64,000 bases of DNA from a bacterium (lineage in GTDB: Bacteria > SAR324 > XYD2-FULL-50-16): NCBI GenBank assembly GCA_018829445.1, contig JAHJTV010000078.1, forward strand, positions 1 through 64,000. Reading direction: 5' to 3'. Below, piece after piece: positions 25,016 through 33,758 of the stretch (positions are counted from its first letter, which is position 1; each line of letters begins with the position of its first letter). Under the pieces are notes generated by a model. The model searched no databases. It was given only the letters and a program-made list of their open reading frames with translations, and was not told the DNA's origin. The position numbers and the translations under genes are program-made.

Positions 25016-25675
25016 ATGACCCGAATAAAAGTTTGTTGTATCAAGAGCTTGGATGAAGCCAAGATGGCGATACGAAATGGAGCCTCCGCCATTGGGTTGG
25101 TCTCTGAAATGCCAAGCGGCCCTGGTGTTATTGATAATAATCAGATCAAAGCCATCGCCGCTTTTACACCGCCGGGAGTAGCCAGTTTTTTACTGACCAG
25201 TAAACAGGATACAGCCGCCATCATTCAGCAGCAAAAGGAATGTGGAACCAATACAATTCAGCTTTGTGACCGACTCACCAGGGGAACTCACCTGGATTTG
25301 AAAGAAGCCATGCCGGGCATCAAAGTTATTCAGGTTATCCATATCACCGGAAAAGAATCAGTCAAAGAAGCCTTGGATATTTCTCACCACGTTGATGCCC
25401 TACTCCTGGATTCTGGAAATCAATCCCTGGAGGTCAAGGAGTTAGGAGGAACCGGCAGAATTCATGATTGGTTGTTGAGCAAAAAGATCATCGATTCCGT
25501 CAATGTTCCCGTTTACCTGGCGGGAGGACTGAAACCGGCTAACATCTTTAAGGCTATTGAAACCACCAGACCTTTTGGAGTAGACGTCTGCAGCGGTATT
25601 CGCTCAGATGACAAGCTGGACGAGTTAAAACTCAAACAATTTTGCGCCGAAGTTCGCGCTGCCGATTTCAAATAG
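25016..25675 (+). CDS. Phosphoribosylanthranilate isomerase-like protein
   Basis: 219 residues, TIM-barrel of the TrpF family. The start TRIKVCCIKSLDEAKMAIRNGASAIGLV replaces the canonical K-[IV]-CG with VCC, keeping a cysteine at the general-base position. DALLLDSG provides the conserved aspartate, and VYLAGGLKPANIFKAI plus GVDVCSGIR form the phosphate-binding C-terminal loops. No other tryptophan gene is adjacent. The neighbours are an ACT-domain protein 8 bp downstream and a diaminopimelate decarboxylase, so it could serve a related amino-acid pathway rather than standard tryptophan synthesis. Confidence 0.75.
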   Translation: MTRIKVCCIKSLDEAKMAIRNGASAIGLVSEMPSGPGVIDNNQIKAIAAFTPPGVASFLLTSKQDTAAIIQQQKECGTNTIQLCDRLTRGTHLDLKEAMPGIKVIQVIHITGKESVKEALDISHHVDALLLDSGNQSLEVKELGGTGRIHDWLLSKKIIDSVNVPVYLAGGLKPANIFKAIETTRPFGVDVCSGIRSDDKLDELKLKQFCAEVRAADFK

Positions 25676-25683
25676 AGTAGACC

Positions 25684-26067
25684 GTGAACGCACTTACCTT
25701 GTCCATATTACCTGGCGTGTATTCAATTCATCAGGTTAATCCGGAAGAGCCTCTGCCAACTAAAATTTTTAAGGCATCGTTTTTGTCCATCACCAAAACC
25801 GATGAAGAGGTCTCCCTGGTTTTACCTAAGGAAACGCCCTTTATCAGCAAAAAGGCGGATTCTAACTGGAGTTGCCTCAAAGTTAAAGGTCCTTTGGATT
25901 TCGGTTTAACAGGCTTACTGGCTTCTCTCTCCACCACGCTGGCGAATGCAGGGATCAGTATTTTTGCGATCTCAACCTATAATACCGACTATATCCTGGT
26001 AAAAAAAACCAACCTGGAAAAAGCTATCCGAGTTTTGGAAGATAAGGGTCATGAGATAATCAGGTGA
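25684..26067 (+). CDS. ACT-domain protein
   Basis: 127 residues, GTG start 8 bp after the TrpF-like stop. The fold resembles tandem ACT (CASTOR/aspartokinase-like) domains: LSILPGVYSIHQVNP at the N-terminus, WSCLKVKGPLDFGLTGLLASLSTTLANAGISIFAISTYNTDYILVKK, and a final EKAIRVLEDKGHE helix. Such proteins bind amino acids and usually regulate an enzyme. Position between TrpF-like and LysA genes suggests an amino-acid sensing role in this small operon, but the target is unknown. Confidence 0.75.
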   Translation: MNALTLSILPGVYSIHQVNPEEPLPTKIFKASFLSITKTDEEVSLVLPKETPFISKKADSNWSCLKVKGPLDFGLTGLLASLSTTLANAGISIFAISTYNTDYILVKKTNLEKAIRVLEDKGHEIIR

Positions 26068-26203
26068 CCCCACCAGACCCTCGGAGAAAAGCAGGTGGTA
26101 TTCCCGGACAAATCCGGGAAAAACTTTAAGCTGTGGTGTTTTAAAAAACTGGAACAACCGATTTTTCGGTACTTACGCATTAACCCAACAATAAGGAATG
26201 TAC

Positions 26204-27472
26204 ATGACCACCAAAACCACCCCCTTTTCAAAAGATGATCTGATTAAAATTATTACCAGGTTTCCTACTCCGTTTCATATTTATGATGAAAAAGCCATTG
26301 TTGAAAATGCCCGACGATTTAAAAAAGCTTTCTCCTGGAATAAGGGATTTAAGGAATACTTTGCGGTTAAGGCAACTCCCAATCCGTTTCTAATTAAGAT
26401 ATTACATAAAGAGGGATTTGGTTCCGATTGCAGTTCCTTAACCGAATTGCTGCTATCAGAAAAATGTGGGATTGTCGGCGACGAGATCATGTTTTCCTCA
26501 AATGATACCCCGGCCGAAGAATATGTAAAAGCAATGGAATTAGGCGCTACTATCAATCTGGATGATATCAGCCATATCAGTTTTCTGGAACACCTGACCG
26601 GCGGACTTCCCGAATTGATATCGTTTCGCTATAATCCCGGCAAATTGAGGGATGGAAATTTCATCATCGGTAATCCGGAAGAATCCAAATATGGATTTAC
26701 CAGGGAACAGATTTTCGAGGGGTTTAAAATCATCAGGGAGAAAGGAGTCAAGCGGTTCGGGTTGCACACTTTCGTGGCATCTAACGAACTGGATCCGAAG
26801 TTTTTCATTGAAACGGCTGATATGCTTTTTGAACTGGCCATCGAACTAAAACGGGAGATCGGTATCCGACTTGAATTTGTGAATCTAAGCGGGGGGATCG
26901 GAATTCCCTATCAACCTGATCAGAAAGCTGTTGATCTCGAATTGGTCGGAAAAGGTATTAAAAAACTATATAATTCAAAGATCGTTGATACCCAGCTTGA
27001 TCCCCTGAAGATTTTTATGGAATGCGGTCGAATGATAACCGGGCCCTATGGCTACCTGGTTTCAAAAGTTTTGCATAAAAAATATATCTATCGGAACTAT
27101 ATCGGATTGGATGCCTGCATGGCCAACCTAATGCGGCCTGGTGTTTATGGGGCCTACCATCATATTACAGTTATGGGCAAGGAAAACGAAGCACACAATC
27201 AGGTGTATGATGTGACAGGATCACTATGTGAAAATAACGACAAGTTTGCAATAAATCGATCCCTGCCCAAGACAGACCCCGGCGACCTGGTTGTGATCCA
27301 TGATACCGGAGCTCATGGACATTCAATGGGGTTTAACTATAATGGAAAACTTCGCTCATCTGAATTATTATTGAGGGAAAACCGGGAAGTTATTGAGATA
27401 AGGAGAGCGGAAACCGTCGAAGATTATTTTGCTACCCTTAATTTTGAAGAGCTTCGGAAATTTAAACCATAA
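26204..27472 (+). CDS. lysA: Diaminopimelate decarboxylase
   Basis: 422 residues, PLP-dependent alanine-racemase-fold decarboxylase. PLP lysine is in KEYFAVKATPNP; the glycine-rich phosphate loop is FVNLSGGIGIPY; ECGRMITGPYG is the arginine substrate loop; VTGSLCENNDKFA carries the catalytic cysteine from the partner subunit. It converts meso-diaminopimelate to lysine, the final step of lysine synthesis. The start at 26204 is favoured over ATG 26198 because AAGGA (26193-26197) then has normal spacing. An 8-bp hairpin with CCCGGA arms (26101-26120) lies upstream. Confidence 0.88.
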   Translation: MTTKTTPFSKDDLIKIITRFPTPFHIYDEKAIVENARRFKKAFSWNKGFKEYFAVKATPNPFLIKILHKEGFGSDCSSLTELLLSEKCGIVGDEIMFSSNDTPAEEYVKAMELGATINLDDISHISFLEHLTGGLPELISFRYNPGKLRDGNFIIGNPEESKYGFTREQIFEGFKIIREKGVKRFGLHTFVASNELDPKFFIETADMLFELAIELKREIGIRLEFVNLSGGIGIPYQPDQKAVDLELVGKGIKKLYNSKIVDTQLDPLKIFMECGRMITGPYGYLVSKVLHKKYIYRNYIGLDACMANLMRPGVYGAYHHITVMGKENEAHNQVYDVTGSLCENNDKFAINRSLPKTDPGDLVVIHDTGAHGHSMGFNYNGKLRSSELLLRENREVIEIRRAETVEDYFATLNFEELRKFKP

Positions 27473-27533
27473 ATCGGTTGATTTTCCTTTCGGAAACAAC
27501 AGATAAACTTGTTCACTCCTTTGTCATTTGTTA

Positions 27534-27914
27534 ATGTCAGTTTATACAATTTTCGCCATTGGTATTGGAGGTTTCTTTGGAGCCATTTGCCGCTACCTGG
27601 TCGCAAGCCGCATATCAATCTGGCTGGGACCCTTCTTCCCGTTTGGAACATTAACAGTTAATGCAATCGGCTCCTTTCTCCTCGGCATATTAACGAGATT
27701 CTTCCTGGAGCATATTGTTTTTGATGAACTACTGAAAATCGGAGTCCTGGTCGGGTTTTTAGGTGCGTTTACAACTTTTTCCACTTTCAGCTACGAATCC
27801 GTCGTCCTTTTACAAGAGGGCGATTTTTTCAAAGCGGTCTGTAATATATTGGGAAACGTAATTATCTGTATTTCACTTTGTTTACTCGGGTTTCAGTTAG
27901 CTAAAGCTTTATAG
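27534..27914 (+). CDS. crcB: Fluoride ion transporter CrcB/Fluc
   Basis: 126 residues with four membrane helices, the normal size of Fluc channels. Signatures are GGFFGAICRYLV, FGTLTVNAIGSFLLG (with the conserved polar Asn facing the pore) and GFLGAFTTFSTFSYE (phenylalanine-box segment). Fluc dimers export fluoride. No fluoride riboswitch was recognised in the 60 bp upstream. The ATG at 27534 follows a TTG at 27528; neither has a clear ribosome binding site. The next gene encodes a DUF190 protein, a common partner of CrcB. Confidence 0.92.
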   Translation: MSVYTIFAIGIGGFFGAICRYLVASRISIWLGPFFPFGTLTVNAIGSFLLGILTRFFLEHIVFDELLKIGVLVGFLGAFTTFSTFSYESVVLLQEGDFFKAVCNILGNVIICISLCLLGFQLAKAL

Positions 27915-27922
27915 AAAGAGCC

Positions 27923-28279
27923 ATGTCAGAAAAATACAAGGGAAAACGTCTTCGTGTACGAATTACCGTGGGCAGTTCTGAACGTTATCAGGGCAAACCT
28001 TTGTTCAGGGCTATTATAAAGAAACTGGAAGAGCACAATATCTTCGGGGTAACTATAATTCGGGGGGTTGGTGGATTTGGAAGCCATGCCCGTTTTCATA
28101 CGGATCGACTCCTAAGCCTGATTACCAACCTGCCCATTATAATCGAATTTGTTGATTATGGAGAAAGGATTCACAGCCTGTTACCGGAATTTGATCCCAT
28201 GATATCCAAAGGAATGATTACCCTGGAAGAGGTCGAAGTTATTTTTTACAGACACTCACCCCCCAAACACAAGCCATGA
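27923..28279 (+). CDS. DUF190-family protein, CrcB-associated
   Basis: 118 residues. DUF190 proteins have a PII-like fold and occur next to crcB in many genomes; their function is unproven. Recognisable segments are LRVRITVGSSERYQGKPLF, IIRGVGGFGSHARFHTDRLLSL and PIIIEFVD, followed by EEVEVIFY. The gene begins 8 bp after crcB and its end overlaps the following alcohol dehydrogenase by four bases (ATGA). All three are therefore probably translated from one mRNA. Confidence 0.85.
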   Translation: MSEKYKGKRLRVRITVGSSERYQGKPLFRAIIKKLEEHNIFGVTIIRGVGGFGSHARFHTDRLLSLITNLPIIIEFVDYGERIHSLLPEFDPMISKGMITLEEVEVIFYRHSPPKHKP

Positions 28280-29310
28280 AAGCAATGGTATTAAGGAAGC
28301 TCCATGATCTTGAAATGTCAAAAAATCCCTTGGAGCTTCTGATCCTGCCCAAACCCAAACCAAACCCCGGCGAAGTATTGCTGAAGATTCTTACATGCGG
28401 GGTATGCCACACAGAACTCGATGAGATAGAGGGAAGAACTCCTCCACCAACTTTTCCCATCATCCCGGGACACCAGATAGTCGGGATTGTGGAAGAAAAC
28501 GGGGAGGGTGCCTCTCTGCATAAAATAGGAGCTCGTGTTGGTGTTGGCTGGATCTTTTCAACTTGTGGAAAGTGTGAATTCTGCCGAAACGGACTTGAGA
28601 ATCTTTGCCCCGATTTTCAAGCCACAGGCAGGGATGCAAACGGGGGTTATGCCGAATACACAACAATTCCGGAGGGATCAGCCATTCCCATTCCGGATAC
28701 CATAACCGATGCTGAAGCCGCACCTCTCTTGTGCGCCGGTTCAATTGGATTTCGATCACTGCAACTTACAGGATTAAAAAACGGTCAGTCACTCGGTTTG
28801 ATGGGGTTTGGAGCATCTGCTCACCTGGTGCTGAAGATGGTCAGGCACCAATATCCAGCTTCCAAGGTATACGTATTCGCCAGAAGCCCTAAAGAGCGTG
28901 AATTTGCACTGGAAATAGGGGCGACCTGGTGCGGAAACATTCATGAAGCCCCCCCGGAGCAGTTAAACAGCATCATTGATACAACTCCTGCCTGGAAACC
29001 GATTAAGGAATCGATGCTTTTTCTTAAACCGGGAGGAAGGCTGGTTATCAACGCTATTCGCAAAGAGAATCGGGATAAACATCTGTTTTCACGCCTTGAC
29101 TATGAATCTCACCTCTGGCTGGAAAAAGAGATAAAAAGCGTTGCAAACGTTACCAAACAGGATATTAGGGACTTTTTGAATCTGGCGGCATCTATTCCCA
29201 TTCTTCCTGAATACCAGGAGTATAACCTGGAAGAAGCCAACTTGGCTTTGCTGGAGCTAAAAAACAGGAAGATTAAGGGTGCTAAAGTACTACGCATTTC
29301 AACACCCTGA
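28276..29310 (+). CDS. Zinc-dependent alcohol dehydrogenase
   Basis: 344 residues, medium-chain dehydrogenase. The catalytic zinc ligands are in CGVCHTELDE and PGHQIVG, with the third probably in LLCAGSIGF. The structural zinc is held by CGKCEFCRNGLENLC. The nucleotide-binding region is LGLMGFGASAHLVLK, an unusual GFGASA in place of GxGxxG. It resembles the AdhP/AdhA-like branch with an unsaturated zinc-binding motif. The ATG overlaps the DUF190 stop, tying it to the fluoride operon. The physiological alcohol is unknown. Confidence 0.85.
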   Translation: MKAMVLRKLHDLEMSKNPLELLILPKPKPNPGEVLLKILTCGVCHTELDEIEGRTPPPTFPIIPGHQIVGIVEENGEGASLHKIGARVGVGWIFSTCGKCEFCRNGLENLCPDFQATGRDANGGYAEYTTIPEGSAIPIPDTITDAEAAPLLCAGSIGFRSLQLTGLKNGQSLGLMGFGASAHLVLKMVRHQYPASKVYVFARSPKEREFALEIGATWCGNIHEAPPEQLNSIIDTTPAWKPIKESMLFLKPGGRLVINAIRKENRDKHLFSRLDYESHLWLEKEIKSVANVTKQDIRDFLNLAASIPILPEYQEYNLEEANLALLELKNRKIKGAKVLRISTP

Positions 29311-29483
29311 ATTAACCATCCTGTCGGCTTTCCAGTAACAATGAGGCGCAATATCAATAGATTGGTTTAACAAAAACGATTGTACTGTGAAACGAATCGC
29401 AAAAAACCGGTTGCTTTTTCTGCTGAATTATCAAATGCTTTGCGTATGGTTCACCAATACGATTTTTAACCTTATTTTTGCTT

Positions 29484-31034
29484 ATGATGCAGGCGTCAAA
29501 AAAAACAGCTCCTTCAGGGAAACAAACAGAGAAGAAAAAAAAGAGTTCATCAGCCTTTAATATCTCCGAATTAGCCGCGCAAGTAGAATCAGAATTCGAT
29601 CCTAATGCAGCAGGGGCCAAAAAAAAGGAAAAAGCTCAACAGCCCCATAGAACCACCAGCAGAATAACAGGTTCTGACGACCTTGATCCCATTGATCCGC
29701 AGATTCCCTATAATCGCAGATTCTTAAAAAACAGACAAAGCAGTAGTGGAAGTGAAGAAAAAGGTGAAGGGCTTATTGGTAGACTGGGATCTAACGTAAA
29801 GGGACTGATTGGGAATTTTCGTGTCAAAGAGATGGAGAAGGAAAAAATCATTGAACTCCGCAAAATGATTGGGCACCTCAAGGATACCAAGGTCACCAGT
29901 TCTACTGCTGCTACCACACCGATTACGACAGCAGAAGATCAAAAAACAAAAGCCCAGCTCCTGAAAGAGTCACGGAAGAAAATCAACGCCAATGCAAAAT
30001 TGAAAGAGGAAAAGAAAGATAAGAACATTATCGGCTTGCGCAATGAAATTGAAAAGTTGAAGAAAAGATATCCCAACGACGATAACCTGGTTATCCTGGA
30101 TTCAATCTTAACAACACGAGACGGCTGTTTAATTCACAGGACAACAGAAGAAAGGGTGTCATCTCTGACTTCTGCTTTGCGGGAAGCAGCAAAAACCGTT
30201 GCAAATCAGTATCTGACAACCTATTCCATTGAAGTCGTCATTGAAATCTATTTCCTTTATCTTGAAGCATTAAAGAAACTTTTCCTGGACAAACTTCGGA
30301 AAATATCCGGAGCAGATATTCGTCCGGATCCAATTGCTGTGGAATCCTTACGGCGGGATATCAGAGTATTGAATGTTCTTCTGGAGCAGCACAAACTAAA
30401 AAAAACCATCTCCAACATTGCTCAAAAACTGCACGGATTCGGTTATCCCTTTATCGCGATGACACCCATGCTGGTGTCCAAAACATTTTCCTCCTCCAGT
30501 CGAGATGACAATGAGAAAGTTGGTCCCGGAACGATCAAACTCAACAAATTTCTGATCAGAATTTATCTGAATGTATTTGCCCAGATTCCCATTTTTCAGC
30601 CCATTGCACAAAAGATATGCGATGCTTTGCCCGATGAGTATATGTGCAAGGTTTTAATTGCCAATGTGAACATGGATAATGCCTATACCCAGCTTAAAAT
30701 ATCCAAAGCGGCCAAAGACAGCACCCTCGGCAAACAAACCCTGGCATTGTTCAACTTTGGAAAACATTTTATAGAAACAAACATTAAAGACTCGGCGAGC
30801 ACCGCCAGCGAAGGTCGCATTCTGCTGCGAACTGCAGAAATGGCGGAAGAATATGCCTTTACGAATGACAAAGTGGACGCCAACATTGTTAAATATGGAT
30901 ACAAGTGTGCCAACATGGCTATTTCCTTCTACGAAAAGGAAGTAGAGGGAATCATCCGACGATTGTATGAAGTTGCGGATATCAAAAAGATCGATCTACA
31001 GGAGCCAATCGGCAGTGTTTCGGAAAGCCGATAA
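29484..31034 (+). CDS. Unrecognised 516-residue helical protein
   Basis: I do not recognise this family. The N-terminal 180 residues are low-complexity, rich in Lys, Ser, Glu and Gln, and probably disordered, with a short hydrophobic-glycine stretch (GLIGRLGSNVKGLIGNF, about 98-114). From about 185 the sequence is predicted helical with regular charged heptads and few cysteines. No catalytic motif, signal peptide or membrane segment is visible. The gene stands alone with about 170-185 bp on each side. ATG 29484 is used; a TTG at 29478 is also in frame. It could be a scaffold or cytoskeleton-related protein, but that is a guess. Confidence 0.7.
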   Translation: MMQASKKTAPSGKQTEKKKKSSSAFNISELAAQVESEFDPNAAGAKKKEKAQQPHRTTSRITGSDDLDPIDPQIPYNRRFLKNRQSSSGSEEKGEGLIGRLGSNVKGLIGNFRVKEMEKEKIIELRKMIGHLKDTKVTSSTAATTPITTAEDQKTKAQLLKESRKKINANAKLKEEKKDKNIIGLRNEIEKLKKRYPNDDNLVILDSILTTRDGCLIHRTTEERVSSLTSALREAAKTVANQYLTTYSIEVVIEIYFLYLEALKKLFLDKLRKISGADIRPDPIAVESLRRDIRVLNVLLEQHKLKKTISNIAQKLHGFGYPFIAMTPMLVSKTFSSSSRDDNEKVGPGTIKLNKFLIRIYLNVFAQIPIFQPIAQKICDALPDEYMCKVLIANVNMDNAYTQLKISKAAKDSTLGKQTLALFNFGKHFIETNIKDSASTASEGRILLRTAEMAEEYAFTNDKVDANIVKYGYKCANMAISFYEKEVEGIIRRLYEVADIKKIDLQEPIGSVSESR

Positions 31035-31219
31035 AACCTGCCTGCTTTTTCCCCGAATTAATTTTTGAAGGCTAGACTAACCAAATTTCTGTCACCAGAC
31101 ATGCTTCAGAGGGGGATACACTCTCCGATGATGCTATAGACGGACAAACAAATATCCGGTTATAATTAATACAAATTTAACATAGAAAAAACCAGTTTTT
31201 CAATTGACGGTATGATTGC

Positions 31220-32005
31220 ATGGTAACAATTGGCGGAAGAGCTCACAATATTGATGAAATCAACCAGGTTGGGAAGCTCGGCTATCCTTTTGCCGAGATC
31301 AATATCGATAGCCCCGAAAAGATCGAGTCATTAATCCCTGAATTGCTCCAATTAAAAAAGAGATACGGCTTTTATTACCTGGCTCATTACCCTAATGAAG
31401 GGAACCCGGCGGATTTGGAGAATTTACGCAGGGTTTTTGTTCCCAAATTAAAAAAGCTGATTGAATTCTCCCCTATATTGGGTATCAAAAAAGGAACCAT
31501 GCACTTTTGGATGGACAGAAGATGGGCATCCGAAGAGGTCATTTCAGAAAAAATAAAAATGCTGGCCGAATTATGTGAGCACGCCGGAAAGAATCAGATG
31601 GTACTCTGTCTTGAAAACCTGACCGCCAGACAGGATAGTTTTCGCCGCTATTTCGAAGCAGTCCCCCAATTAAGAATGACCATGGATATTGGTCACGGCC
31701 AGTTGCTCAGCAAAGAAAATACCTCATTCGGCTTTATGGAACACCTGTTTGAAAAGATTGAACATGTCCACGTACATGACAACATGGGAGGAACCGGAGT
31801 TCAGGATGACCTGCATCTTCCCCTGGGAGATGGCATTGTTGACTACCCAAAAATCTTTACCATTCTCAACAACAAACAATACAACTCAACCATTACAATG
31901 GAGGTGAAACCTGCTGATATGGCTAGAACGCTAAAAGCCATAGAGCAGTTTTTTGCGGTAACCTTCCTTCCCTTTTCAGGATTCATAAAGAGTCAAAGTT
32001 CCTGA
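31220..32005 (+). CDS. Sugar phosphate isomerase/epimerase-like TIM barrel
   Basis: 261 residues, xylose-isomerase-like (AP endonuclease family 2) TIM barrel. Metal-binding residues appear in order: FAEINID, LAHYPNEGNP, KKGTMHFWM, LCLENLTARQD (Glu), TMDIGHGQL (Asp-His), HVHVHDNMGG (His-x-His-Asp) and TITMEVKP (Glu). These are the standard ligands for two or three divalent ions. The enzyme probably isomerises a sugar or an inositol derivative; the substrate is not deducible. The start has no strong ribosome binding site. Confidence 0.8.
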   Translation: MVTIGGRAHNIDEINQVGKLGYPFAEINIDSPEKIESLIPELLQLKKRYGFYYLAHYPNEGNPADLENLRRVFVPKLKKLIEFSPILGIKKGTMHFWMDRRWASEEVISEKIKMLAELCEHAGKNQMVLCLENLTARQDSFRRYFEAVPQLRMTMDIGHGQLLSKENTSFGFMEHLFEKIEHVHVHDNMGGTGVQDDLHLPLGDGIVDYPKIFTILNNKQYNSTITMEVKPADMARTLKAIEQFFAVTFLPFSGFIKSQSS

Positions 32006-32126
32006 ACCAAATCATGTTTTTCATAGTTTTGATCCTGTTAGTGTAGACCTGAATCGGCTTGATTACATTGTTCCGTTTCTTCTCTCCACTCTACTGCACA
32101 ACAACCACTAAATTTAAAAGTACATC

Positions 32127-32585
32127 ATGCGAAGAAAAGAGAAAGAGATTACTGATAAAACAGAAATTGAAGAGATCATTGCCAAATCATCCATATGTAG
32201 AATCGCCCTGGCCGTTGATAACGAGCCTTACCTGGTACCGCTTTGTTTCGGCTATTTGAATAACACCTTGTATTTTCATTCGGCTGATGAGGGCAGGAAG
32301 CTGGAGATGATAAAGATGAATCCCAGAGTTTGTTTTGAATTTGAAGGGGATACGGAGATAATCAAGGCAAAGAAAGCATGCAACTGGGGACTAAAATACC
32401 GGAGTGTCATCGGGTTTGGAAATGCACGCATCATTGAAGATGAAGCAGAAAGAATGACAGCATTGGATGCCATCATGAATCAATATTCCAACGAAAAATG
32501 GGATTATGCTCCCTCAATGCTGACAAAGACTCTGGTATTTAAAATTGAAATAGACACGATGACCGGGAAAAAAGCCAGTGAATAA
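32127..32585 (+). CDS. Pyridoxamine-5'-phosphate-oxidase-fold flavoprotein
   Basis: 152 residues, NimA/PNPOx-like split-barrel. Typical elements are the N-terminal MRRKEKEITDKTEIEEII, then CRIALAVDNEPYLVPLCFGYLNNTLYFHSADEGRKLEMI, CFEFEGD and YRSVIGFGNARIIEDEAER. Proteins of this type bind FMN or F420 and reduce diverse substrates, including nitroimidazoles. It precedes a GNAT gene by 36 bp and may share a transcript with it. Function beyond the fold is uncertain. Confidence 0.82.
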   Translation: MRRKEKEITDKTEIEEIIAKSSICRIALAVDNEPYLVPLCFGYLNNTLYFHSADEGRKLEMIKMNPRVCFEFEGDTEIIKAKKACNWGLKYRSVIGFGNARIIEDEAERMTALDAIMNQYSNEKWDYAPSMLTKTLVFKIEIDTMTGKKASE

Positions 32586-32621
32586 GTCTGTTTTCGGAAT
32601 TGATCAACATCCCTAAAGAGA

Positions 32622-33050
32622 ATGAGAGAAGAAATGGAGAAATTATTAATCAGGCCTTATCAAAACAGCGATGAAGATGCCGTTATTCAATTGTGGACCG
32701 ATTGCAACCTGACTGTTCCTCAAAACGATCCTAAAAAAGATATCAAAATAAAAATGGATTTCCAACCCGATCTATTCCTGGTCGGAGCTATTGACAATAA
32801 GGTAATAGCATCCGCTATGGCAGGTTATGATGGGCATCGCGGCTGGGTCAATTACCTGGCTGTGGATCCGAAATTAAGGAAAATGGGAATCGGAAGAAGA
32901 ATAATGGAGGATATCGAAAACAGGTTGAAGGCGATGGGCTGCCCCAAAATCAATATTCAGGTGAGAAACACCAACACCGCCGTTATGGAGTTTTATAAAA
33001 GAATCGGATTTTCGGATGATAATGTGATCGGAATGGGAAAAAGATTTTAG
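32622..33050 (+). CDS. GNAT-family acetyltransferase (YpeA type)
   Basis: 142 residues, full GNAT domain. The acetyl-CoA loop is VNYLAVDPKLRKMGIGRRIMEDIE (R-x-x-G-x-G/A), followed by INIQVRNTNTAVMEFYKRIGF. The N-terminal LIRPYQNSDEDAVIQLWTDCNL and DLFLVGAIDNKVIASAMAGYDGHRGW match the YpeA group of E. coli. The substrate is unknown. Starts at 32622 or 32634 are both possible. A symmetrical hairpin just downstream separates it from the convergent PHP gene. Confidence 0.82.
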   Translation: MREEMEKLLIRPYQNSDEDAVIQLWTDCNLTVPQNDPKKDIKIKMDFQPDLFLVGAIDNKVIASAMAGYDGHRGWVNYLAVDPKLRKMGIGRRIMEDIENRLKAMGCPKINIQVRNTNTAVMEFYKRIGFSDDNVIGMGKRF

Positions 33051-33067
33051 GAGAAGTGTCCGGCTGA

Positions 33068-33101
33068 TAACTGGGGTTTGATATCAATCACACCCCAGTT
33101 A
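33068..33101. terminator. Bidirectional hairpin between convergent genes
   Basis: TAACTGGGGT (33068-33077) and ACCCCAGTTA (33092-33101) form a perfect 10-bp stem. The 14-nt loop begins with TTGATATCAA, itself a 10-bp palindrome. It lies between the stops of two convergent genes. T-runs are absent, so termination may be factor-assisted. Confidence 0.6.
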
Positions 33102-33131
33102 CTACAACTGGAATTTCCTCAGCTATCAATT

Positions 33132-33758
33132 CTATCTTAAACTTCCAATACTGAAACGTCTTGCCCTCAACTCGGTCACCAACTCCTGTTCATTCTCGAT
33201 TTTGTTCTCAAAAATGGTCACACAAGTGCCGATTTCATCCAGATTATGAGCATCACTGCCAGCAGTTCCGGGAAGCCCCAGTTGTTCTGCCACATTTTTT
33301 GCCATTTCATTATCCAGACCCGAAACCTTTCCATTCATGATCTCGATGGCATCGACAAATCCCAGCGCCTTTTTTTTACTGGCCTGCTCTACACTCATTT
33401 TCAGATCAGATATTCCAAACACCTTAAATCCCCTGAAAGGATGAGCCAGAATGGAGAAAGCTCCTGCCATGTCCACCTCCTTTTTCAGCATTTGGATGGG
33501 AATGACTCCTTCAATGTTTTTCTCCAACCCGAAAACCAGAACATCACCCTGGGCCGTTGTGATCTCATTTCCCCTGAACAGCTTGATATTCTCCTGACCT
33601 GCCAATTCCGATATCTCTTCAGTGGACCATAACACCTGATGCTCGGTTATACAGATTCCATCCAACCCGATTTTTTTTGCTTCAGCAATAATCTCCTTCG
33701 GATCAATGTTGCTGCACTTGGAGCGAGGTGCCGTATGCACATGAAGATCTATTTTCAT
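33132..33758 (-). CDS. PHP-domain phosphoesterase
   Basis: 208 residues, short PHP domain of the TrpH/YciV type (5'-3' nucleoside or RNA phosphatases). Metal ligands are visible in MKIDLHVHT (His-x-His), GICITEHQ (Glu-His), FRGNEITT (Glu), FSILAHPFRG (His) and TAGSDAHN (Asp-x-His). The start at 33758 overlaps the stop of the upstream DUF2889 gene as ATGA and is therefore preferred to 33773. It is the last gene of a minus-strand operon with two DUF2889 genes. Confidence 0.82.
   Translation of the reverse strand: MKIDLHVHTAPRSKCSNIDPKEIIAEAKKIGLDGICITEHQVLWSTEEISELAGQENIKLFRGNEITTAQGDVLVFGLEKNIEGVIPIQMLKKEVDMAGAFSILAHPFRGFKVFGISDLKMSVEQASKKKALGFVDAIEIMNGKVSGLDNEMAKNVAEQLGLPGTAGSDAHNLDEIGTCVTIFENKIENEQELVTELRARRFSIGSLR

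Noticed and set aside
27473-27533. Fluoride riboswitch upstream of crcB
   Set aside because: The 60-bp gap lacks the conserved crcB-motif segments, and the space is small.
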